Source of the DNA: Apoda limacodes
Taxonomy: Eukaryota > Arthropoda > Insecta > Lepidoptera > Limacodidae
NCBI GenBank assembly: GCA_946406115.1
Contig: OX291560.1
Coordinates: 8,061,158 to 8,125,157, forward strand
Direction: 5' to 3'
Length of the DNA: 64,000 nucleotides
Below are positions 55,110 through 64,000 of the stretch, piece by piece (the first letter of the stretch is position 1; the number at the start of each line of letters is the position of its first letter). Made by a program: the position numbers and the translations under genes. The notes beneath the pieces are model-generated. The model had not been told where the DNA came from, did not search any database, and worked only from the letters and a program-made list of their open reading frames with translations.

Positions 55110-56972
55110 CTATGTACCAAAGCGATAAGAAAAAGAAGTAAAAAAGAAAGAAATGCCGAGTAAGTACCTACATATCCTACACGAATCAAGTTAGGATTCA
55201 GTAGAATGAAAACGAAATTAAGTATCTGAAGAACTTGTAAACCGAAGTTTGAGACTATGTCATACCCTAGCAAAAGCGTGCCGTTTCGACCCGTATACAA
55301 AGACATATAACACTACATATAACAGTACAAACTTAAGTAGTTTGGGTATGCCATCACCTTAAGAAATAATGATGTGCGATGTAGAGCAGCGTTTTGATCT
55401 TCATCAACAAAATAATGAAAAGATATTTAATGTCCTCGTATACAATTAGTAAACCACTAATAAAATGTCAAAAAAAATATATCGTATATACAAATTAACA
55501 AAATGAAAAGAAACTCATAATATATTCGCAACCACAGTAAAATATATAATTAGTCAATTTAAATGAACGTATAGATAAAGATAATTTGACCGCGCCAGCT
55601 GTAACATATACATAACTCGTTTCTAAATAATTTCGCACTTTTTGTTTAGGAAACCCACTTGATCTATTAATGCTTAAAGGCCTCTAGATTCCACATTCCA
55701 TGTTGCTCAATTCAGCTGATCCCGAGATTCGTTTTTGCATTAAGATGCCACCCGTGTAGTGACGTAAGGAAGGAGTGACGGCGCTATATAATTGCTGTCT
55801 AGTGTAACATTGGCTATGCGTAAATCTTGTGGAAAATCAAAACAACGTTGTTTCTAAAAAAAACTAAAAAAAATAGTTTTATCAAAGAAGTTGTTTTGAG
55901 TTAAATGGGAAATTATTAATTTCCATCAATAATTTATTTAAACATTCCGACATAGCCTTTCGTTTCAAAGATCGAACGAGAAACATTAATCGAGGTTTAT
56001 TTTTAAACAAACTTAACGCCAGAACTTTTGTGTCTTTTTAAAACAAATAAATTTAAGCATTGGTAGATTGAAGTAAAATATCAAACTCGCGGCGTACTTG
56101 TGTTCTAAGATCTAGAGAGCCAATGCAACTTTAATCAGTAAAGGTGGCCTCTTAACTAAATCTATTTGAAATTGCAGAAATATTTACTAAATTGGAATTC
56201 CCGGCCGGCGTTTGTTGAAGAATCTCATTAAAGCTTGATTTACTTCAATTATTTATTCATAGATAATTGTAGAGTTAGGAATGAGGATGGAAATAAGCTC
56301 ATTACTAAAGCCATACAGCAGCTCAATTGCAGTGGTATGTAGATGCTAGTTATTGCGCGTGACTTTGCTCACATCGATTTAGAAATTCAAAAGATTATCA
56401 GCCATGGTTGTTATAATTTTTTCTAGGGAGATAACACGACACAAACAATAAGTTATAATCAACGAATTAAATAGGTTTATAATCGTTCTTTAGTGAACGG
56501 CGTTTTAGGGAGGACTTGCCTATTCCTGCCCCTTGCTACTTACTACTATGAATGCCAGATGAAGAGAGTAGAGTTTCTACGAGTTTTTTTTTAGGGATCC
56601 CAAATATTGTTAATAGTGTTTCGGGCTCACCACCCTTTAGTGCACAAGTGTACCGAAATATCGGGAATTCAGCAAATTTAAACGTGGCAAACTTAAAACC
56701 TGCAGAAATTCTAAACTATTAATACCTACAATTAAAGAGAAAATTATTCCTACAATAACCAGAAAACTAAATTTTATCTATTAATTTTCTTGTAGGTTTT
56801 TAGGATATTATTTTTTGTTTTTGTATAAATTTTAATAATATTATTGTGCATAATAATATGTAGAATATATAAAAACACTGTATTTTTTACGAACATAGAT
56901 AGAATTATGAATGATTTTTAGGTTTAAATACTTTAGGTAAAATATATTTTAATCTGTTTCTCTTTTTATCTT
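55110..56972. other. No gene recognised
   Basis: AT-rich DNA without a supported coding frame or repeat match. Confidence 0.35.
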
Positions 56973-57236
56973 GACTCCCTCGCAGCCTAGTTGGTAGTGT
57001 GGTCGACTGCTGCGCAGAGGGTGTGGGTTCGATTCCCGCATTGGACAAACATTTATGTAATTAAAAAACATTTGTGTTTGTCTTGAGTCTGGGTGTATTT
57101 ATGTAAAATATGTATGTATTTACAAAAAAAAGTATCCGTATCCGTTGTCTGGTATCCATAACACAAGCTTTTCTTACTTTGGGGCCAGACGGCGCTGTGT
57201 GTAATGTCCAAAACATATTTAAATATATTATATTTA
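56973..57236 (+). mobile_element. tRNA-derived SINE, copy 2 (best preserved)
   Basis: The head GACTCCCTCGCAGCCTAGTT GGTAGTG holds the A-box region. GTGTGGGTTCGATTCCCGCA at 57021-57040 holds a perfect B box. The body has CATTTGTGTTTGTCTTGAGT, TATCCGTTGTCTGGTATCCA and CAGACGGCGCTGTGTGTAAT. The element ends in an AT-rich tail. Pol III-transcribed class, non-coding. Confidence 0.8.
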
Positions 57237-57499
57237 TCTGATTGTGTATATCGGCTTTCTCATATTTTTGTCGTTTTTAAGTTAGAATTATGTTTACAAA
57301 CACAAGGTAGAAAAAATAGGCTGTAGGTAACTGCAACAGATCCAAATATGGTCGTCTTGGTCTAGGACGGCTATTTGGAGCAATGCAGCCGCAAAGAGGC
57401 GTAGTTTCAAGTTCCCATTATAAAAAAATTCAAATAGTTTGATTCTTAAGTAGTAGCGTAAGGTCCCCCTTTTTCGAGGTATTAAGAAATAATAAAAAT

Positions 57500-57757
57500 T
57501 TCGGCTCCGTGGCTTAGTGGGTAATGATCCAAATGCTAAATCAAAGGGCGTGGGTTAGATTCCCACACAAGACAAATATTTATGTTTTGAACATTTGTGT
57601 TTGCCTTAAGAATAGGTGTTTTCTGTGTATAATATGTAAATATATACAAAAACCTTTTAAGTATATAAACATATACATATATATTTGTATCCGTCCGTAG
57701 TAGGTTAAAGCTTTGCTTTGCGCTGTGTGTAATGACCTAAAATAAACAATAATTGTT
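57500..57757 (+). mobile_element. tRNA-derived SINE, copy 3
   Basis: The head GGCTCCGTGGCTTAGTGGGT and the B box GTGGGTTAGATTCCCAC, with one change in the usual GGTTCGA (C to A), are followed by CATTTGTGTTTGCCTTAAGA and GCGCTGTGTGTAATGACC as in copy 2. It lies about 260 bp downstream in the same orientation. Confidence 0.75.
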
Positions 57758-57759
57758 TC

Positions 57760-59725
57760 GCGCTGAAAAACACTTAAATGTCCCAGTAAATGTAACTTTG
57801 TTATTCAGTGGACAAATGCAAAGGAGTGGACTTCCCACGCCTTAGGTGACCCGGCAAATTGCCTCACCTCTGATTGTCAATACCAGTTTTAGACAAATTT
57901 ACACGGCACAAGGTTGAGCTTCAAAGGTGAAGGAAATTAAGCTTAAGTATGTCCACAGGTGTCACCTGACGTAAATTTTAGACAGACAACTTATTGTTTC
58001 TGCCAATATTTTATGCATTTAAACGTAATTTTATCAAAAACGGTCTGGTCTGTTGTGAAACTTGGAGTCGTTAAGGTTAGGTAGGTATCTGGTATCTGTT
58101 TTGTTGCGTATTTTCTTTAAAGTTTCAATTATTTAAATTTGCAGGTACAATTGGGTTTTTGCATTACATTTTCATTGTTTTGATATTTAATTAATTCTAG
58201 TATATCATCAGCAAAATGTCCTACGACTTCGCATTAGATTGCCAAATCAAACGAGTTATGATGAGCAATCCGTAAGCCGCTTCAGGCAACTCTTGGCAGG
58301 TCATCAGTAAACCTAATGGAAGACCAGCCCACGTACACAGCTTTTTTGCCATCTCTGCCAACTTTTTACTGAAGTTTCAGACTCTGTGAGCTAAATTGTT
58401 TCTGTATGACATTAAGTTAAAAACGACTGTTGCAATAAATATATGTCTTCTTTGCCTATGGATTTGGCTACAGTTCGAACCACTGATCTTGAGGTTTTAA
58501 GGTCATCTGCGCAGATAGCAAGCTCGTATTTTGCTATTGGTCCCTTACCGATTTAATCGATATTTACTGATTGGTTTTCTCTTGACTCAGGAACCAGCAT
58601 TGGCTTATTGGCAAATTTCTAAGTACACTTAAGTAATTTGGTTTTACTTAAGTGTACTTAATAATGTTCCTTTCTGTGAAGTAGTGTAATAATGAATATT
58701 GAATACAGATATAAACAACATTTGAACATTATGTGACTCTGTGTGCAAAGTGTACATGCGCATTATATGTTTGACCTTGAAACCCCAGGATCCGTGGATC
58801 TTACTGCACTTACCTACGTAGTAAGTATTAGATTCAAATAAATTACAGTTGTTACTTAGACAGTGGTTTGAAATTTAAAGGACTTAATTCTTCTGTTCCC
58901 ATGTTGCAGGTTGACGTTAAAAGACTGCATTCCAGCTTTTCTTATTATCCAATTTTCAGGATATTTCTATAGCTCTACATTAGCACTACACAAGAGTAAA
59001 GAACAAACAGATATACAGACGAACTTTAATACTCATTAGTACTACTTTTAATACTAACACTTACACTTACTAACATTTTAATACTTATTAGTACGAACAA
59101 AACAAGTGTGTAAAAAATAAAACCTTCAAAAACTATTCGCACTTAACCGTTAAAAAAAACAACTTTACGTGATACAATGCAACTTTTTAGAGAAATTTCA
59201 TACGGTGCTTATGCTCAATGGTGCTTAGCACTTATAAAACACACTTAAAGTTTATTTAAGTTGTTTCAAGCGATTGAATAGTAAACACTTTTGGTGACAT
59301 CTCTATTAAATCTTCTACATACATCACACTTACAAATGAATAACATCACATTCATATGTAAACAGGTGCTTGTGCTTAGCTGCTTTGCTTAGAGTTTACT
59401 GACATCCGTAATCCTACCAATAACGCCTAAATAAGTTACTCACATCAATCTCCATGATTAACGTACATTGCTAGTTTTGTTTAAAACATGTGGTTCGTTT
59501 TTAAATTCATGCAGCAATGAATAAGGCACAAATAGATGTGGAGACTAATATAAATGTAAATGGAAAATCAGTATTTGTTGTGTATGTGTGTGTGTTGCGC
59601 AAACGCAAGAGACGAGACGCTGAGTCACCGGATTCATAAAGGCTGTTACACACTTAAATTGTAGTGACATCACCTAACTTTTTCTTTTTAGTTACCAATA
59701 TTTTCCGTAGGAATTTTTGATTGTG
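57760..59725. other. No gene recognised
   Basis: AT-rich DNA. Repeated short words such as ACTTAAGTGTACTTA near 58620-58660 are the only local structure noticed. Confidence 0.35.
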
Positions 59726-59876
59726 TTAAAAAATCATTTTGTTGCACCAATACGTCTTGGTGAAATATTTATAAAAAGGCTGAAAAAGTTTTTGAATTTT
59801 GATTATTGATGCTATGTGGAACGAAAACTTTCTACGTAATAACAGTGTAAACAATTTATTTAACATATAGCGTGAA

Positions 59877-60030
59877 TTATTTTTTATCCGATTTACAAGT
59901 ATCATTCCAATGGTTTTTCGATGGGTAACTAAGCAGAAAGTGGCGAAAGGCAAGCCATGTAGTGAAAAATCGGATGGTATTGAAGAAGAGAAGTCCTAGT
60001 ATTTTAACCCCGTCCATACCTCCAGAAACC
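59877..60030 (-). pseudogene. Possible mariner transposase C-terminal relic
   Basis: The minus-strand reading ends FFTTWLAFRHFLLSYPSKNH then WNDTCKSDKK. Mariner transposases have a block of the form LFRSM-x-x-LAxxHF-x-SYEE-x-KxW-x-DxW-x-ASK at this place. The match is partial and the catalytic triad region is not visible. A tentative call. Confidence 0.3.
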
Positions 60031-60109
60031 ATAAAGTAAGGATCAAAGACACAACTTGGCACAAAAGTAAGGTCCCTAACCTTCCCGCTCGGTATTGCCA
60101 ACATATTGA

Positions 60110-60684
60110 CCTCACGATCTTACTTAACTATATGACATATCTCGTCGTTCGTAGGACGCAAAGGGTTAAGGTTAGGAGATAAACGTAAGAGTTTTTCAGC
60201 AGTAGAAATCAAAAGGTTAATCTAAGACGATTGTGGGACTTCTAATTTAGTAAAGTCGCTTTATAACTAATAATTTTATTTCAAGTCCTACGATCTCAGT
60301 GTGCCATTACCTTATATCAATATAGGTATTCGAGATGTGAACTTCTTGACCTCGAATATAATAATAACACAAATACTAGCTTTTTAAATTTGTCTAGTTT
60401 CATTACATGAATGAGAATTAATTTAAATTATGTTCACATCCTTGAAAGAAATATATTTGTAGGTATCTATTTAAATAATAAAAACTTGTCGATATAGGTA
60501 TGTATTCCCGAGGTCGACCATCTGTCTGACAAACCTCTTTCTGTACTATTAAAACTGTAAAAGTTTGTATTTCTGTACATAGATGGTTTTGTTAAGCATC
60601 AGATGACTATTTCATAAAAATTATAGACCAACGTGCAATGCAGCTCTCAACAGGATGCCGAAGAATCTTTAGCGAAGATTCAAA
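60110..60684. other. No gene recognised
   Basis: AT-rich DNA, no supported feature. Confidence 0.35.
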
Positions 60685-60805
60685 CACTATGGACGAACTA
60701 TAACTAGAGCTACAGCTAGCTTCTTCAGTATAATCATGGAGTTGTCGTAGAAATCCCACGCCGATAACCAAAACAAAAAAACTTTTGCCAGCGGTACTAG
60801 CTTGG
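60685..60805 (+). repeat. Helitron-like 3'-region fragment
   Basis: GGACGAACTATAACTAGAGC, TACAGCTAGCTTC, CATGGAGTTGTCGTAG and CGCCGATAACC follow the order in 54955-55108 and 26295-26505. The GGGCGGAGC terminus is lost. Confidence 0.45.
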
Positions 60806-61074
60806 TTTAGCAATGTACATTTGCAAAAAAATATGATTTTTTGTTAGGGAAAAACTCAAAAGCAATCAATCTATAATGTTGATGTGATTTTCACATTTAG
60901 AATTACCAACCCTAGCTAGCAATGCTTGTTTAAGTAAGTTACGAGTAGGTAACAGGTATTGCAGGACCACAGACTTCATTTTTTAGAAAGGAGACTTAGA
61001 CCGTAATGCACCAAATCCATCGAAATAACAAGTGATTCGATTTTTAAAGGATCGACAAGGATCGAGATCTGCCC

Positions 61075-61160
61075 CTGCTGTGTTACATGTGTCCCTGGAT
61101 TGCAGTGATCACTTACCACCAGGTGGGCCGTTTGCTTGTTTGCCACCTGAGTTTTATATA
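61075..61160 (+). repeat. 3' end of the CCGCCTGATGG tail repeat
   Basis: GCAGTGATCACTTACCACCA, GGTGGGCCGTTTGCTTGTTT and GCCACCTGAGTTTTATATAA are followed by an (AAT)n tail, as expected for a retroposed 3' end. Confidence 0.6.
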
Positions 61161-61450
61161 AAAAAAAAATAATAATAATAATAACCAGCTGTCAAAGATT
61201 TCAAGCTAGACATAAGACCTCTGACTTGACTTGACTTGTCGACTAGACCATTGATATCCACCTTATCAAAAAACTGGTGCAAAATATTCTTATTCACACT
61301 TAATTCTACATTTCTGCTTTACATGGTCAGTTCAAACAATTATATTCAAAAACATGAAGCAAACGAGCAATGTAGGGCATATTTATTGAGAAACCAGACT
61401 TACTAGAATTACCTCGTAAAAAATAGATTGACAACACAATTAAAATTAAA

Positions 61451-61579
61451 TACAGTGCAACAAACTTTTCTGACCTTGGGTGTTTGGTCGCTAGTGTCGT
61501 TGTAAGTTAACACCGTATCAATATCGCGACTGTAGTTTTGATTTTTTACCACCGGCTCAGAAAAGCTTGTAGCAATTTA
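61451..61579 (-). mobile_element. MITE of the TATAGTGCAAC family, reverse copy
   Basis: The left end TACAGTGCAACAAACTTTTC TG and right end CAGAAAAGCTTGTAGCAATT form the inverted repeats. The centre (GCTAGTGTCGTTGTAAGTTA, GCGACTGTAGTTTTGAT) is the reverse complement of the centre at 24046-24171. About 129 bp. Confidence 0.75.
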
Positions 61580-64000
61580 CATAGCAAACATAAAAGCGCA
61601 GCAGTATAAAATAACGCAAACAAGTAACACAAATAAGTATTGTTTTACAATATTATTACTATGATATTTGATAATAACGACGACCTCGTAATATACACCT
61701 TAATAAGACTTGTCATAATATTTACTTAGGTATTGATTAATATTTATTCGCCAATGGGTGGGCAAATCGGGATGTCGATGGTGGATATTAAGATTGTAAG
61801 TTCAAATATAAATAGGGCTGCTTTTATTCTTACACTAGTATTTCGTTGTACTTTTAAGTATAAAACATAGCTTATAATAATATGTATCCAAATTAGCTTA
61901 AAAAAAATTGGTTCGAGAGTCACTTCTCTTCAGAATATTTTTTAAAGAAAAACAGTTTTTTAGCGATAAAGAACAAACCGCTGGACCGATTTTGCTCAAA
62001 CTCCTTTCAGATGTAAGTCATGACGTGACGTATCGATCGATTAGTAAAGAGACAAATTGGTGCATTGGTTCTTGAGATATTGAAGGAAAAAAGCTAACCT
62101 ACATACATACATTTTCATACACATATAAATAACATATAATTTAAAAAAAAACTAACCACAAAAAACTATCGATTCGTAATGAAATACCTATGAACGTTAT
62201 TTAGATAAGCAAATAAAAATGTATTTGCAAGAACACTTAGCTTACAGAAAACTTAAAGAAAGTCAAACTTGTACCAGACGTTGAATACTCACGTATTAAT
62301 ATTTGCCAATATCCAATATATTAACATGATATTAACCATAACAAGCAAACCCGATACGGAACTGAACTTAACACGAATACGCGAAAATTTAGACGATTCG
62401 CAAAAACGACGATTCATTTGTAGAAATAATTATACGCTATTTTACAAAAGTAAAATAGTTTAAGGTTTAAAAAAAAAATTTTTTTTGTTGGTGATGATCT
62501 CTTAGAATGTGTCAATGATTTTGTAAAAGTCATAGTGCAGGTCAAAAGATGAAGCGGGAGCGATTTTAACCGCAGGTATAATCCGATTCTTAAAGGTTGC
62601 CCCCAGGATGATAGAATTTTTGCAGTGATTACTTTTACCGGTGCGGTATACCTATCGCCGTCATAACGAATATGCTATGTATTTACAAAGCAGGCTCAAT
62701 TATTTTAGAAAAATAGTACGAATATTATATTAAAGGCTATTATGCAGTATTATTCTATGTCTTTCTAGACTTAAGGCAATGGGAATTTCCTATTAATAAC
62801 AGCGTCAGAAAGACATCTCTGATTTTTGCTAAGTTTCCAAGAAGCATCGCAGTATAGCACCAACTTTACTGACGTCATTGAAACTATAACACTGCCAAAA
62901 GGTTGCGACTTCAGCAATATTAGTTACTATAACTATTTTTTATTTTAACGTTTTACTGAATTAAAATTTTATTTCAAAATTAGATTTATTTTCTTCTTTA
63001 ATTACCTACTACCTATTACCTAATACCATACATTTTTTTATATGCAACGCGTAATATGAACGTAGTAGGTATGAGCGTAAAGCATTGAACATTAATAACT
63101 CAAATTTTATTATGTGTATTGAGAAATTTGTTAATTAAAGCTCTAGGTTTTGTATTAAGCAATATTATAATGAAAAATAAATCTATAATTGGCAAAAATT
63201 AGAGGAAATTTTATAGCATAATGTTTTAGCTTATATTAGACCATGGAATTATAATGTAGTATCTATATGTTTTATTCAATATTTATTTGAGTTAATTTAC
63301 TTACTCAAAATTCAATTCTACCACGGGCAATTTTACGTTTATGTACTATATACTATGTTTACTTAAATATCAGATTTCGGAAATATTGCATTATACGCAT
63401 TAAACATTCTCCTTTATTTGAAATCGGTTAAAATGTTGCTCACTTAGCGGATATTTACCTTCTTACCTACCTAATTAAAGTACAAGTCAAGGATTTATAA
63501 GTGTGTACGAAGTTAATTGCTGTATTATACAGAAATGAACCTGTTAAAGCTATAAAAATTACTAAAAAATAAAGCAAAAACGTCATTAATTATGTCCGTT
63601 TGAAGTTAAAAACAAAAATAGTTAAATCGCTACGTTCAAACTGAATGTCATTAAACTCGAAACCTAATAATCATTCTTGTTTTTACACACACAAAAAACA
63701 ATGTTGAATTATTTTATTACATGTGAAAAGGCGTATATTTCTTTATCTTGTCTGTGTATTTTAATTCTTATGTCCAGGAAGCGTATAAGTGGTGGGAAAA
63801 CGACATCTAGTCAAAAGAAGAAATCATTTAGTTATCTTCATAATTTATGCATCCTCACATAGTGGCCGCGAGTGGACGGGATTTGTCAATGTTCCTGTTC
63901 AATTTAGGTAATGATTTACGATTTTTTTTTCAATCAAATAAAATATTATTGTTATACCTAGACTAGTGTATGACAATAACGAAATTTACAATTTTTATAA
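61580..64000. other. No gene recognised
   Basis: AT-rich DNA to the end of the window. Small frames at 62269-62463 and 63677-63862 have no domain. No supported feature. Confidence 0.35.

Noticed and set aside
56973..57045. A genuine tRNA gene
   Set aside because: A and B boxes are good, but the arms do not fold into a full cloverleaf, and a SINE body shared with two other copies follows.
1..64000. CRISPR array, bacterial operon, or viral genome
   Set aside because: The only regular repeats are insect-type minisatellites and dispersed elements. Coding content is a host MADF-BESS gene and retroelement relics.

Overview
The window looks like AT-rich nuclear DNA from a moth or butterfly (Lepidoptera). 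The evidence is the repeat content: CR1-, RTE- and Jockey/R1-type non-LTR retrotransposons, tRNA-derived SINEs with a lepidopteran-style body, Helitron-like pieces ending in CTAGT, and the dispersed tail repeat built around the motif CCGCCTGATGGTAAGCGGT. No bacterial-style operons, CRISPR array, rRNA or ordinary tRNA gene was seen.

Only one convincing host gene is visible: a two-exon MADF-BESS protein gene on the plus strand. Exon 1 (5847-5979) carries the N-terminal half of the MADF domain and ends in a GTGAGT donor. Exon 2 (13710-14185) starts after TTTTCAG and carries the second half of MADF and the BESS motif. The splice phases match exactly (1 nt + 2 nt) and the join rebuilds a complete MADF domain. 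The 7.7-kb intron is full of repeats, including an RTE fragment flanked by a perfect 14-bp target-site duplication. The exon 2 frame stops at TGA 14183, but the same frame stays open to 14269, so the stop may be recent.

Immediately after this (about 14270-19053) lies a nearly full-length but decayed CR1-group retrotransposon. It has ORF1 with a coiled coil and a degenerate SGNH-esterase-like domain, and ORF2 with AP endonuclease and reverse transcriptase, broken by frameshifts. Next comes a minisatellite (19102-19786) of roughly 55-60-bp units with signs of a five-unit higher-order pattern.

From 20 kb to 64 kb I see no supported host exon. The sequence is a mosaic of MITEs, Helitron-like copies, SINEs, LINE tails and LINE pseudogenes (36.96-38.45, 50.4-50.7 and 53.77-53.99 kb). 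A nested structure at 34.6-35.8 kb has a truncated RNase-H LINE (9-bp duplication) sitting inside an LTR of a retroelement whose primer-binding site matches tRNA-Trp. Several repeat families recur within the window and may be undescribed. The best are a ~515-bp AT-rich element present twice in opposite orientation, a ~230-270-bp MITE carrying TGACGTCA, and a 415-bp MITE with 35-bp inverted repeats. I found no clear new multi-gene system. Family names rest on recognition of motifs; no database search was run.
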